Of a DNA stretch of 64,000 nt, positions 35,596 through 44,123 are shown in pieces. The stretch comes from Burkholderia lata (GTDB taxonomy: Bacteria; Pseudomonadota; Gammaproteobacteria; Burkholderiales; Burkholderiaceae): positions 1 to 64,000 of the forward strand of contig NZ_CABVQK010000021.1 in NCBI RefSeq assembly GCF_902499335.1, given 5' to 3'. The number at the start of each line of letters is the position of its first letter. Position 1 is the stretch's first letter. Under the pieces are notes generated by a model, which had not been told where the DNA came from, did no database searches, and saw nothing but the letters and a program-made list of their open reading frames with translations. The position numbers were made by a program, and so were the translations under genes.

Positions 35596-35865
35596 TTACT
35601 TACGCAGACCCAGCTTCTCGATCAGTGCGCGGTAACGGTCGGCATCCTTGCCCTTGAGGTAGTCGAGCAGCTTGCGGCGGCGGCTCACCATGCGCAGCAG
35701 GCCGCGGCGGCTGTGGTGATCCTTCGCGTGGGTCTTGAAGTGACCCGTCAGTTCGACGATACGTGCGGTCAGCAGTGCGACCTGGACTTCGGGCGACCCC
35801 GTGTCGTTGGTACCGCGGGCGAACTGAGCAACGACTTCCGACTTCTTGATATCTGCAACAGACAT
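35596..35865 (-). CDS. rpsO: 30S ribosomal protein S15
   Basis: 89 residues, standard S15. Signatures GSPEVQVALLTARIVELTGHFK and DHHSRRGLLRMVSRRRKLLDYLK are intact. Binds 16S rRNA in the platform. In E. coli S15 also represses its own mRNA; no leader structure is claimed here. A good AAGGAAAT-type ribosome site precedes the ATG. Confidence 0.97.
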   Translation of the reverse strand: MSVADIKKSEVVAQFARGTNDTGSPEVQVALLTARIVELTGHFKTHAKDHHSRRGLLRMVSRRRKLLDYLKGKDADRYRALIEKLGLRK

Positions 35866-35972
35866 GTGATTTCCTTTCTAACTGAACAGGCGGACACGGA
35901 AGAATGGCCGTGCCGTGACTTACAACCGGCGCGCATTGTAGCACAACTCCGCGCCGTTCTTACCGCCCCCTG

Positions 35973-37232
35973 TCACGGGCGCGTCATCGAGCAGGCGGAC
36001 GGCATCTCTGTGCGCTGCGCCGGCACCGCGAGCACCGTCCGGAAGCCGTAGCCCGAACCCTCGTTGTCGAAGCGCACGCCCGGCGTGCCGGCCTTGTCCA
36101 TCTCCATCACGTAAAGGGGCTGGATCAACTGATGATCCTGCGCGCGCATCCGCGACGCGTGGAAGCCGTCGTCGAACGACAGGCCCTCGAGCGCGCGTGC
36201 GACCGCGACGGGGTCGGCCGAACCCGCGCGGTTCATCGCGGCAGCCAGCATCTCGATCATCTGGCTCATTCGCCGCACCGGATAGTCGTCCTGGGCGGCC
36301 GGAAAACGGTTCCGGAACGCGCGGTAGAACGCATCGGATTTTGCGCCGCCCGCGTTCGGGTGCCAGTCCGCCACGGCCACGACCCGCGCGACACCGGCGT
36401 CGCCGAGTGCGGCAGGCGCGCCAAGGCTGTTGCCGTAGAACGTGTAGAACTTCGCATTCAGCCCCTGCTCGCGCGCCGCCTTCACGAGCAGCGTGAGGTC
36501 GTTGCCCCAGTTGCCGGTCACGACGGCGTCTGCGCCGCTTGCGCGGATCTTCGCGATGTACGGCGAGAAATCCTTGATCCGACCGATCGGGTGGAATTCG
36601 TCGCCGGCGATCGTCACGTCCGGGCGCCGCGCCGCCAGCGCCTGTCGTGCGAGCGTGCTGACGTCGTGGCCGAAACTGTAGTCCTGGTTCAGCAGGTAGA
36701 CCTTGCGCAGCGCGCGGTCGCGCGCCATCACGTCCGCGAGGGCGGCCATCCGCATGCCCGCGTGCGCGTCGAAGCGGAAATGCCAGAAACTGCAGCGCGC
36801 GCCGGTCAGCGCCGGATCGTCGGCCGAATAGTTGAGGAACAGCATCCGGTTGTCCGGATCGCGCGCGTTCAGCTTGTCGAGCGCCGCGACGAGCGCTGCC
36901 GCGACGGCCGAGCTGTTGCCCTGCGTGACGAACCCGATATGGCGGTCCGCGGCCACGCGCAACTGCACGAGTGCCTCCTCGGGACTGCCCTTGCTGTCGA
37001 GCACCACGAGTTCGAGCGGATGCGCGCCGTCGCGCAGCTTCACACCGCCCGCCGCGTTGACCTGCTCGACGCCGAAGCGCAGGTTGCGCTCGACCGCCGC
37101 GCCCGCGTTCGCGAACGGCCCCGACATCCCCTCGATCAGCGCGATCCGCACCGGCTCGCCGCCGGCAAACGCGGACGACACCAGCATCCACCCCGCGCTC
37201 AACGCGAGCGCGCACCGCTTCCACCCCTGCAT
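35973..37232 (-). CDS. Periplasmic branched-chain amino acid-type binding protein, orphan
   Basis: 419 residues. N-terminal signal peptide (KRCALALSAGWMLVSSAFAGG) then a type I periplasmic-binding fold of the LivJ family: RIALIEGMSGPFANAGAAVERNLRFGVEQVNAAGGV, VTQGNSSAV, LNQDYSFGHDV. Captures a small ligand for an ABC transporter. The ATG at 37232 has AGGTGG upstream. No liv-type permease or ATPase gene is next to it, so it may serve a distant transporter or act as a sensor. Ligand unknown. Confidence 0.87.
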   Translation of the reverse strand: MQGWKRCALALSAGWMLVSSAFAGGEPVRIALIEGMSGPFANAGAAVERNLRFGVEQVNAAGGVKLRDGAHPLELVVLDSKGSPEEALVQLRVAADRHIGFVTQGNSSAVAAALVAALDKLNARDPDNRMLFLNYSADDPALTGARCSFWHFRFDAHAGMRMAALADVMARDRALRKVYLLNQDYSFGHDVSTLARQALAARRPDVTIAGDEFHPIGRIKDFSPYIAKIRASGADAVVTGNWGNDLTLLVKAAREQGLNAKFYTFYGNSLGAPAALGDAGVARVVAVADWHPNAGGAKSDAFYRAFRNRFPAAQDDYPVRRMSQMIEMLAAAMNRAGSADPVAVARALEGLSFDDGFHASRMRAQDHQLIQPLYVMEMDKAGTPGVRFDNEGSGYGFRTVLAVPAQRTEMPSACSMTRP

Positions 37233-37401
37233 CGGCCACCTGCCCTTCAATCTGCCCGAGAAGCGCGGATCATAGGCCGGCGCCCCCGCCGCCCGCAAGC
37301 GCGACCATGGCGGCGATCCGCACCGATTTTTTCCGCGCGATGCGCGGTCGCGCGCCGTCCGTGATAAAACGGGAATTGTTTCCGTGTTCTGGAGAATCCC
37401 C

Positions 37402-37914
37402 ATGCGCATTCGCATTTCCGCGCGCCTGCCGGTGCTGCTCGCCAGCGCCGCCGCGCTGCTGGCCGGTTGCGCGCAACCGTGGCAGCAATACCAGGCCGGC
37501 CAGGACGAGTCGGCGATCGTCGCACGCATGGGCCCGCCGCGCGAGATCTACGACCTGCCCGGCGGCGGCAAGCGCCTGATGTGGCCGACCCAGCCGATGG
37601 GCGAAATCACCATCGCGGCCGACGTCGACGCGGCCCACAAGATCGTCAACGTGCGGCAGGTCCTGCAGCCGAACGAGTTCTATCGCGCAGAGATCGGCAA
37701 GTGGACGAAGACCGACGTCCTCGTCAACTTCGGACGCCCCGTCGAGACGTCCTACTTCCCGCTGATGAAGCGCGAGGTGTGGACCTATCGGTATCTCGAG
37801 GACAACGTCTGGTACATGATGTACAGCTTCTACTTCGATCCGCAGGGCATCCTGCGCATCACGCAGAAGACGCCCGACCCGCTGCACGATCCCGACCGCC
37901 GCAACCTGTTCTGA
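37402..37914 (+). CDS. Outer-membrane-type lipoprotein of unknown function
   Basis: 170 residues. Signal peptide with lipobox LLAGC; Cys at about residue 22 would be lipidated, and the residue after it is Ala, which usually allows transport to the outer membrane. The mature part resembles small SmpA/BamE-like proteins (RMGPPREIYDLPGG, FGRPVETSYFPLMKREVWTYRYLEDNVWYMMYSFYFDPQGILR), with two similar halves. GGAG precedes the ATG. A strong terminator follows, so it is monocistronic. The BamE-like reading is my inference from the pattern. Confidence 0.75.
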   Translation: MRIRISARLPVLLASAAALLAGCAQPWQQYQAGQDESAIVARMGPPREIYDLPGGGKRLMWPTQPMGEITIAADVDAAHKIVNVRQVLQPNEFYRAEIGKWTKTDVLVNFGRPVETSYFPLMKREVWTYRYLEDNVWYMMYSFYFDPQGILRITQKTPDPLHDPDRRNLF

Positions 37915-37944
37915 CCGATTACGCATTTACGCGCAATTTTCACC

Positions 37945-37988
37945 ATGGCCATTCACGAATCATTGCGTGAATGGCCATTTCCTTTTTT
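37945..37988 (+). terminator. Rho-independent terminator after the lipoprotein gene
   Basis: Perfect 13-bp stem ATGGCCATTCACG / CGTGAATGGCCAT with an eight-base loop, followed by TTCCTTTTTT. Confidence 0.9.
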
Positions 37989-38127
37989 CCGCCTTCCGAT
38001 TAATTCTGCAATTGCGGCGGGAATCTTTTCCGATTAGTGACATTCCGATGGCACGTCTCTGACATCCCCGTCATGCGGGCCTTTGCGCGGAAAGAGGCAC
38101 GCACAGTGCATGTCATGCGATGAATTG

Positions 38128-38204
38128 GTGCATGCAATGCACTACGCCAAACCAATTTGAAACAAATTGTTTCAACACCCCCGAAGTGCTAGGGCATACC
38201 CCTA
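38128..38204 (+). promoter_or_regulatory. Cluster of three inverted repeats upstream of the carbonic anhydrase gene
   Basis: In the AT-richer 382-base gap before the carbonic anhydrase gene there are three symmetric sites: GTGCAT-GCA-ATGCAC at 38128-38142, TTGAAACAA-A-TTGTTTCAA at 38157-38175, and TAGGG-CATAC-CCCTA at 38190-38204. The middle one is a perfect 9-bp repeat with one central base. They are spaced about 30 bases centre to centre. This looks like an operator/promoter region; I could not assign a confident -10/-35 pair or a regulator. Confidence 0.5.
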
Positions 38205-38296
38205 ATATCAGTCGAAATCCAACCTTTCAATTTAGAAAGAATGCCATTGCGTCATTTCTGCCGATATACGTTTGCCTTTATCACAAAGGAGTCCTC

Positions 38297-38938
38297 ATGA
38301 ATCGCCCCAAGAGCATGCTGGTTGCCAACATTGCCTGGGCCCGCGAAACGCGTGAATACACGCCCGGCTTCTTCGACGCGCTCGCGCGCGGCCAGAATCC
38401 GCGCGTGCTGTGGATCGGCTGCGCCGACAGCCGCGTGCCGGCCGAAACCATCACGCACTGCGCGCCCGGCGAGCTGTTCGTCCATCGCAACATCGCAAAC
38501 CTGTTCCATCCCGACGACGACAATTCCGCCAGCGTGCTCGAGTACGCGGTGCGCGTGCTGCTGGTCGACCACGTGATCGTGTGCGGGCACTACGGGTGCG
38601 GCGGCGTACGTGCATCGCTGCTGCCGCCGCCGTCCGACCTGCCGCACGTCGCGCGCCGCATCGCGCCGCTCTGCGCGCTCGCGCGGCGCCATCGCGACGC
38701 GCTGGACGGGCTCGACGACACGGCCGCCGCCGACCGCCTCGCCGAACTCAACGTGCTCGAACAGGTGCGGCTGCTACGCGCGTCCCCGATCGTGCAGGGC
38801 CGCGAACGGCCACCGCTCGTGCACGGCTGGATCTTTTCGCTCGCCGACGGACGCCTGCAGGAACTCGATTCCGGCTACACCACGCCGACCGTCGACGTCG
38901 AACCCGTGCAGGCCGCGACGGCCGGCGCGCTCGGCTGA
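38297..38938 (+). CDS. Beta-class carbonic anhydrase
   Basis: 213 residues. Zinc ligands Cys42, His98 and Cys101 with the catalytic dyad Asp44-Arg46 (GCADSRVP and CGHYGCGG). Converts CO2 and water to bicarbonate and proton in the cytoplasm. The ATG at 38297 follows AAAGGAG; the frame is open to 38120 but that part covers the regulatory palindromes. It precedes a SulP transporter by 37 bases, a known carbonic anhydrase-bicarbonate transporter pairing. Confidence 0.93.
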   Translation: MNRPKSMLVANIAWARETREYTPGFFDALARGQNPRVLWIGCADSRVPAETITHCAPGELFVHRNIANLFHPDDDNSASVLEYAVRVLLVDHVIVCGHYGCGGVRASLLPPPSDLPHVARRIAPLCALARRHRDALDGLDDTAAADRLAELNVLEQVRLLRASPIVQGRERPPLVHGWIFSLADGRLQELDSGYTTPTVDVEPVQAATAGALG

Positions 38939-38975
38939 CCTACCCCGCCCCCAAGCCAATGAAATCGCCCCAACC

Positions 38976-40526
38976 ATGAAACTGAACGAGCGCCTGTCCA
39001 CCCTGCCGCGCGACATCATCGCCGGCATCGTCGTTTTCCTCGTCGCGCTGCCGCTGTGTCTCGGCATCGCCAATGCATCCGGCGTCGAACCGTTCGCCGG
39101 GCTCGTGTCCGGGATCGTCGGCGGCATCGTCGTCGCGCTGCTGAGCGGCTCGTCGCTGTCCGTCAGCGGGCCGGCCGCCGGCCTCGTCGTGATCGTCGTC
39201 GAAGGGATCGCACAACTCGGCAGCTTTTCCGCGTTCCTGCTCGCGGTACTGCTGTCCGGCGTATTGCAATTCGGGTTCGGCATGCTGCGCGCCGGCCGCT
39301 TCGCCGCCTATGTGCCGTCACCCGTCATCAAGGGCATGCTCGCCGCGATCGGCCTGCTGCTGATCGTGAAGCAGATTCCGTTCGCGTTCGGTATCGGCGG
39401 CTCGGCCGCGCAATCGTTTGCTAACTGGCCGGGCCTGCCGGTCGCGTGGGCCGCGACGGCCATCGCGCTCGCCTCGCTCGCGCTGCTGGTCGCGTGGGAT
39501 ACGCCCGCACTGCGCCGCTTCACGCTGGTGCGCTCGGTGCCGGCCCCGCTCGCGGTGGTCGTACTGGGTATCGGCGCCACGCTCGTGCTGAGCGTCGTCG
39601 CACCGTCGGTCGCGCCGGGGGCCGCCCATCGCGTGACGCTCCCCGAACTCGGATCGTTCGCGGCCTTCGCGGCATCGCTCAAGCATGCGGAGCTCGGCCC
39701 GAACTTCGCGCAGCTCGTCAATCCGGACGTGTGGCGTGTCGCGATCACGCTCGCGGTCGTCGCGAGCCTCGAGACGCTGCTGAGCCTCGAAGCGGTCGAG
39801 CAGATCGACCCGAAGCGCCGGCCGACCCAGCCCGACCGCGAACTCAAGGCCCAGGGTGTCGGCAATCTCGTCGCGGGCGCGGTCGGCGGGTTGCCGATCA
39901 CGTCGGTGATCGTGCGCAGCTCGGTGAACGTCAATGCGGGCGCGCAAAGCCGGATGTCGGCGATCGTGCACGGGATGCTGCTGCTCGCGAGCGTGTTCGC
40001 ACTCACCGGCCTGATCAACCTGATCCCGCTCGCGAGCCTGGCCGCGATCCTGATTCATACCGGCTTCAAGCTCGCGAAACCGGCACTGTTCCGCTCGGTG
40101 ATGAAACAGGGGCCGGCCGCGTTCGTGCCGTTCGCCGCGACGATTGCCGGCGTGCTCGCGGTCGACCTGCTGTTCGGCATCGCGCTCGGCCTTGCCTGCA
40201 GCGTGCTGGCGGTCGCCGTCGCGAACCTGAAGAGCCCCGTCACGCTCGCGCAGCACGATGACCACTTCCTGCTGTCGTTCCGCAAGGACGTGTCGTTTCT
40301 CGGCAAGGTCCAGGTCAAGCATCACCTGCGGCACATTCCCGACCGGGCCGCGGTGATCATCGATGCAACGCGCGCCGACTACATCGATCACGACGTGCTC
40401 GAACTGCTCGATGCGTTCGTCGCCGAGGCGCCGCGACGCGGGATCGCAGTCGAGTTCCGGCGACGCAGCCCGGCGCCGCGTACGGCTGCGCGCCGCTGGC
40501 TGTTCCGCGCGCCGGCCGCCGAATGA
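38976..40526 (+). CDS. SulP family anion transporter, probable bicarbonate transporter
   Basis: 516 residues. About 10-12 transmembrane helices (residues about 10-425), with SulP signatures LVSGIVGGIVVALLSGSSLSVSGPAAGL and KAQGVGNLVAGAVGGLPITSVIVRSSVNVNAG. The C-terminal part (about 440-500) looks like a STAS domain (HIPDRAAVIIDATRADYIDHDVLELLDAF). SulP proteins carry sulfate, bicarbonate or dicarboxylates; the adjacent carbonic anhydrase argues for bicarbonate. Coupling ion cannot be told from the sequence. Confidence 0.88.
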   Translation: MKLNERLSTLPRDIIAGIVVFLVALPLCLGIANASGVEPFAGLVSGIVGGIVVALLSGSSLSVSGPAAGLVVIVVEGIAQLGSFSAFLLAVLLSGVLQFGFGMLRAGRFAAYVPSPVIKGMLAAIGLLLIVKQIPFAFGIGGSAAQSFANWPGLPVAWAATAIALASLALLVAWDTPALRRFTLVRSVPAPLAVVVLGIGATLVLSVVAPSVAPGAAHRVTLPELGSFAAFAASLKHAELGPNFAQLVNPDVWRVAITLAVVASLETLLSLEAVEQIDPKRRPTQPDRELKAQGVGNLVAGAVGGLPITSVIVRSSVNVNAGAQSRMSAIVHGMLLLASVFALTGLINLIPLASLAAILIHTGFKLAKPALFRSVMKQGPAAFVPFAATIAGVLAVDLLFGIALGLACSVLAVAVANLKSPVTLAQHDDHFLLSFRKDVSFLGKVQVKHHLRHIPDRAAVIIDATRADYIDHDVLELLDAFVAEAPRRGIAVEFRRRSPAPRTAARRWLFRAPAAE

Positions 40527-40535
40527 GCGGCGAAT

Positions 40536-40576
40536 GAAAAAACGCCCCGGCGGCGCAGGGCCGCACGGGGCGTTTC
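40536..40576. terminator. Bidirectional terminator between the SulP gene and leuA
   Basis: AACGCCCCG / CGGGGCGTT stem with a GC-rich 16-base loop. On the minus strand it is followed by a run of six T, making it a good leuA terminator; on the plus strand the T run is only three. Confidence 0.8.
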
Positions 40577-40599
40577 GGTGATGCGCAGTACGCGAGCGC

Positions 40600-42144
40600 T
40601 TATGAGCGCTGCGGATTGAGCTTGTCGTCCTTCGAATGCAACTTGTTCAGTGCGGAGATGTACGCCTTCGCGGAGGCGGCGACGATGTCCGGATCGGTGC
40701 CGACGCCATTGACGATCCGCCCGCTCTTCGACAGACGGACAGTCACCTCGCCCTGCGCCTGCGTACCGGTCGTGATCGCGTTCACCGAGTACAGCAGCAG
40801 CTCGGAACCACTGCCGACTTCGCTCTCGATCGCATTGAACGTCGCATCGACCGGACCGTTGCCGCGTGCCTCGCCGGTCACTTCCTTGCCTTCGACCCCG
40901 AACACGACCTTCGCGTGCGGCTGCTCGCCCGTTTCCGAGTGCTGCGACAGCGACACGAACTTGAAGTGCTCCTGCTCGTGTGCGAGCGCCGATTCCTCGG
41001 ACACGATCGCGATGATGTCCTCGTCGAAGATCTCGGCCTTGCGGTCGGCCAGATCCTTGAAGCGCATGAACGCGGCGTTCAGTTCGCCCTCGCTGTCGAG
41101 CGACACGCCGAGCTCCTGCAGGCGCTGCTTGAACGCGTTCCGGCCCGACAGCTTGCCGAGCACGATCTTGTTCGCGGTCCAGCCCACGTCTTCCGCGCGC
41201 ATGATCTCGTAGGTGTCGCGCGCCTTCAGCACGCCGTCCTGGTGGATGCCCGATGCGTGCGCGAACGCGTTCGCCCCGACCACGGCCTTGTTTGGCTGCA
41301 CGACGAAACCGGTGATCTGCGACACGAGCTTCGACGTCGGCACGATCTGCGACGTGTCGATGCCGACGTCGAGACCGAAGTAGTCCTTGCGCGTCTTCAC
41401 GGCCATCACGATTTCTTCGAGCGACGTGTTGCCCGCGCGCTCGCCGAGACCGTTGATCGTGCACTCGACCTGACGCGCGCCGCCGATCTTCACGCCGGCC
41501 AGCGAGTTCGCGACGGCCATCCCGAGGTCGTTATGGCAGTGCACCGAGAAGATCGCCTTGTCCGAGTTCGGAATGCGTTCGCGCAGCGTCTTCACCAGGT
41601 TGCCGTACAGCTCCGGCACGCCGTAGCCGACCGTGTCGGCAATGTTGATCGTCGTCGCGCCTTCGGCGATCACGGCTTCCAGCACGCGGCACAGGAAATC
41701 CATGTCGGAGCGGCTGCCGTCTTCCGGCGAGAACTCGACGTTGTCGGTGAACTTGCGCGCGAAGCGCACCGCGAGGCGCGCCTGCTCGAACACCTGGTCG
41801 GGCGTCATCCGCAGCTTCTTCTCCATGTGCAGCGGCGACGTCGCGATGAACGTGTGGATCCGGAAGCTCTCGGCCGGCTTCAGCGCGTCGGCCGCACGCT
41901 GGATGTCCTTGTCGTTGGCGCGCGCCAGCGAGCAGATCGTGCTGTCCTTGATGAGACCGGCGATCGTGTGGATCGCGTCGAAATCGCCGTTCGAGCTGGC
42001 CGCGAAGCCCGCCTCGATCACGTCTACCTTCATCCGCTCGAGATGCTTCGCGATGCGGATTTTCTCTTCCTTCGTCATCGACGCGCCGGGCGATTGTTCG
42101 CCGTCACGCAACGTCGTATCGAAAATGATCAGCTTGTCTGTCAT
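40600..42144 (-). CDS. leuA: 2-isopropylmalate synthase
   Basis: 514 residues. First committed step of leucine synthesis: acetyl-CoA plus 2-oxoisovalerate to 2-isopropylmalate. Metal/catalytic segments FDTTLRDGEQSPGASM (about 8-23), HCHNDLGMAVANSLAG (about 202-217) and NGLGERAGN. The C-terminal LeuA dimer regulatory domain (about 390-510) should give leucine feedback inhibition. It has its own promoter and a Leu-rich small reading frame in the leader, pointing to leucine-dependent control. The psd-pssA unit upstream ends at its own terminator. Confidence 0.96.
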   Translation of the reverse strand: MTDKLIIFDTTLRDGEQSPGASMTKEEKIRIAKHLERMKVDVIEAGFAASSNGDFDAIHTIAGLIKDSTICSLARANDKDIQRAADALKPAESFRIHTFIATSPLHMEKKLRMTPDQVFEQARLAVRFARKFTDNVEFSPEDGSRSDMDFLCRVLEAVIAEGATTINIADTVGYGVPELYGNLVKTLRERIPNSDKAIFSVHCHNDLGMAVANSLAGVKIGGARQVECTINGLGERAGNTSLEEIVMAVKTRKDYFGLDVGIDTSQIVPTSKLVSQITGFVVQPNKAVVGANAFAHASGIHQDGVLKARDTYEIMRAEDVGWTANKIVLGKLSGRNAFKQRLQELGVSLDSEGELNAAFMRFKDLADRKAEIFDEDIIAIVSEESALAHEQEHFKFVSLSQHSETGEQPHAKVVFGVEGKEVTGEARGNGPVDATFNAIESEVGSGSELLLYSVNAITTGTQAQGEVTVRLSKSGRIVNGVGTDPDIVAASAKAYISALNKLHSKDDKLNPQRS

Positions 42145-42247
42145 GGGGGGCTCCAGGGCTCTTTATACGGAAGTCAAACGTAACGAGATCGCGCCACCGC
42201 TGGCGACGCTCAACAACAGACGAGGCTTGACGGGGGGGCGAGAACGG

Positions 42248-42328
42248 TCAGCGCGGCAGGCGCGCCAAAGCTAGCGCGCGTAGCGGCGCACCGGCTAGAA
42301 GGAGGGAGAGGCGGGAAAATGCAATCAT
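42248..42328 (-). CDS. Candidate leucine leader peptide of leuA (26 codons, leaderless)
   Basis: Small frame MIAFSRLSLLL... ending ...ARLPR, 104 bases before leuA. Eight of 26 residues are Leu: four fall within five codons (CTC TCC CTC CTT CTA). Three of the eight Leu codons are CTA, which is rare in the neighbouring GC-rich genes, much as E. coli leuL uses CUA runs. The ATG falls at the expected start point of a promoter with TATAGT seven bases upstream, so the mRNA would be leaderless. No T-tailed terminator follows; a C-rich, G-poor stretch (42215-42247) might be a Rho site. The role is inferred. Confidence 0.6.
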   Translation of the reverse strand: MIAFSRLSLLLAGAPLRALALARLPR

Positions 42329-42335
42329 GCCGAAG

Positions 42336-42364
42336 ACTATAGCGGCATTCCGTTGGGTGCGCAA
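42336..42364 (-). promoter_or_regulatory. Sigma-70-type promoter of leuA
   Basis: On the minus strand TTGCGC (42364-42359), a 17-base spacer, then TATAGT (42341-42336). The predicted start point is at or one base before the A of the leader ATG at 42328. Confidence 0.65.
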
Positions 42365-42410
42365 TCGGACGGCACCCGGGGTTCCCGGCGGCACGGGCCG
42401 AACAAGGGAC

Positions 42411-42442
42411 AAATGAAAACGGCGGCCCCGAGGCCGCCGTTT
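42411..42442 (-). terminator. Terminator after pssA
   Basis: ACGGCGGCC / GGCCGCCGT stem with a four-base loop followed by TTTTCATTT on the minus strand. It closes the psd-pssA unit. The whole gap 42145-42463 thus holds this terminator, the leuA promoter and the leader peptide. Confidence 0.8.
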
Positions 42443-42463
42443 CCGGGCAAAAACGCGCGTGCG

Positions 42464-43336
42464 TCAGTGATCGCGCTGCGACGAGCGCGCCGGATTCGCG
42501 CGCCCGCGGATGGCCATGTAGGCCCAGAACACGTAGCCGGACAGCCCGTACAGCACGAACAGGCAGAACAGCATCAGCGGCGGATCGGACGACACGAGCA
42601 CGAACGCGACGACGACCAGCAGGATCGCCGCGAACGGCACGCGATGCCGCACGTCGAGCGCCTTGCCGCTGTAGAACGGCGCGTTCGACACCATCGTCAC
42701 GCCCGCGTAGATCGTCAGCACGAACGCGACCCACGGCAGCCAGCCGAGCTTCATCGGCACGCGGTTGTCGGTGGCGAGCCACACGAAGCCCGCGATCAGC
42801 GCGGCGGCGGCCGGGCTCGGCAGCCCCTGGAAGAAACGCTTGTCGACGACGCCGATGTTCGTATTGAAGCGCGCGAGGCGCAGCGCGGCGCCCGAGCAGT
42901 AGACGAACGCGGCGAGCCAGCCCCAGCGGCCGAGATCCTTCAGCACCCACTCGTACATCACGAGCGCGGGCGCGACGCCGAACGACACCATGTCCGACAG
43001 GCTGTCGAACTGCTCGCCGAACGCGCTTTGCGTATGCGTCATGCGTGCGACGCGCCCGTCCATCCCGTCGAGCACCATCGCGACGAAAATCGCGATCGCG
43101 GCGATCTCGAAACGCACGTTCATCGCCTGCACGACCGCGAAGAAGCCGCAGAACAGCGCGGCGGTCGTGAATGCGTTCGGCAGCAGGTAGATGCCGCGCG
43201 TCTTCAGGAACCGCTGGCGCGCGGCGCGGCGGCTCTCGATGGGCACCGTATCCGGTGCCATCACCTTGTTGCGGCGGAACGGACGTGGCGTCTGGCCGGC
43301 GCCGTTGCGCGGCCGACGCGGTTTGAATGCGGCCAT
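42464..43336 (-). CDS. pssA: CDP-diacylglycerol-serine O-phosphatidyltransferase
   Basis: 290 residues, integral membrane enzyme. The CDP-alcohol phosphotransferase motif is complete in DGMDGRVARMTHTQSAFGEQ followed by FDSLSD (about 91-113). About seven membrane helices follow a basic N-terminal extension of some 45 residues. Makes phosphatidylserine from CDP-diacylglycerol and serine. Fifteen bases after psd, which encodes the next enzyme of the pathway. Confidence 0.95.
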   Translation of the reverse strand: MAAFKPRRPRNGAGQTPRPFRRNKVMAPDTVPIESRRAARQRFLKTRGIYLLPNAFTTAALFCGFFAVVQAMNVRFEIAAIAIFVAMVLDGMDGRVARMTHTQSAFGEQFDSLSDMVSFGVAPALVMYEWVLKDLGRWGWLAAFVYCSGAALRLARFNTNIGVVDKRFFQGLPSPAAAALIAGFVWLATDNRVPMKLGWLPWVAFVLTIYAGVTMVSNAPFYSGKALDVRHRVPFAAILLVVVAFVLVSSDPPLMLFCLFVLYGLSGYVFWAYMAIRGRANPARSSQRDH

Positions 43337-43351
43337 CGTGCGCCCCGCCGC

Positions 43352-43996
43352 TTACTGTTCGAGCTCGGCGAGGATCGTCGACGACGCGTAGACCTTCTCG
43401 CCGATCGACACCTTCGCGCGGCTGCCGAGCGGCAGGTACACGTCGACGCGCGAACCGAAGCGGATGAAGCCGTAGCGCTGGCCGCGCGACAGCGGTTCGC
43501 CCGCGCGCACGTAGCAGAGGATCCGGCGTGCGACGAGGCCGGCGATCTGCACGGCGGTCACGGTCTTGCCGCTCGCCGTCTGGATCACGACCGCATTGCG
43601 CTCGTTCTCGGTCGACGCCTTGTCGATCGCCGCGTTCAGGAACGCGCCCGGGAAGTACTCGACCTTGGAGATCGCGCCATCGACCGGCGAACGCTGCGAA
43701 TGGACGTTGAAGACATTCATGAACACGCTGATCTTCAGCGCTTCGCGGTTCGCGTACGGATCCTGCGCGGTCTCGACCGCGACGATGCGGCCGTCCGCCG
43801 GGCACAGCACCGCGTTCGGCTGCGCCGGGATCGGGCGCTGCGGGTCGCGGAAGAACTGGACGACGAAGACGAGCAGCAGCCAGAACGGCCACGCGAAGCC
43901 GAAGCCCCCGACGGCGTGGATCAACAGCGCGATGACGGCTGCAATCGCGATGAACGGCCAGCCTTCGCGCGCGATGATCGGATGAGGATAGTTCAT
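43352..43996 (-). CDS. psd: Phosphatidylserine decarboxylase proenzyme
   Basis: 214 residues, short PSD-A type. The proenzyme is cut between Gly181 and Ser182 in IRFGSRVDVYLP, giving a pyruvoyl cofactor on the small chain. Two N-terminal hydrophobic segments anchor it to the inner membrane. Other conserved segments: FMNVFNVHSQRSPVDG and VVIQTASGKTVTAVQIAG. Makes phosphatidylethanolamine from phosphatidylserine. Confidence 0.95.
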   Translation of the reverse strand: MNYPHPIIAREGWPFIAIAAVIALLIHAVGGFGFAWPFWLLLVFVVQFFRDPQRPIPAQPNAVLCPADGRIVAVETAQDPYANREALKISVFMNVFNVHSQRSPVDGAISKVEYFPGAFLNAAIDKASTENERNAVVIQTASGKTVTAVQIAGLVARRILCYVRAGEPLSRGQRYGFIRFGSRVDVYLPLGSRAKVSIGEKVYASSTILAELEQ

Positions 43997-44040
43997 GGAT
44001 TCGTTCTGTGTTCGGTGAATTGCAAAGCCCGTAGCATAGC

Positions 44041-44080
44041 AAAAGCCGCCCGGGGCACTGCTGCCTTCGGGCGGCTTTTT
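44041..44080 (-). terminator. Terminator after ilvC
   Basis: AAAAGCCGCCCG / CGGGCGGCTTTT stem with a 15-base loop. It lies 44 bases past the ilvC stop codon. The flanking A and T runs make it work on the minus strand. Confidence 0.85.
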
Positions 44081-44123
44081 GGTACCGGCCCTCTATTCGA
44101 GGGGCCGGAACAGCACGCGGTGC

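Noticed and set aside
38120..38296. N-terminal extension of the carbonic anhydrase to an ATG at 38120
   Set aside because: The segment covers the palindromes and lacks coding bias; AAAGGAG precedes the ATG at 38297, where the family sequence starts.
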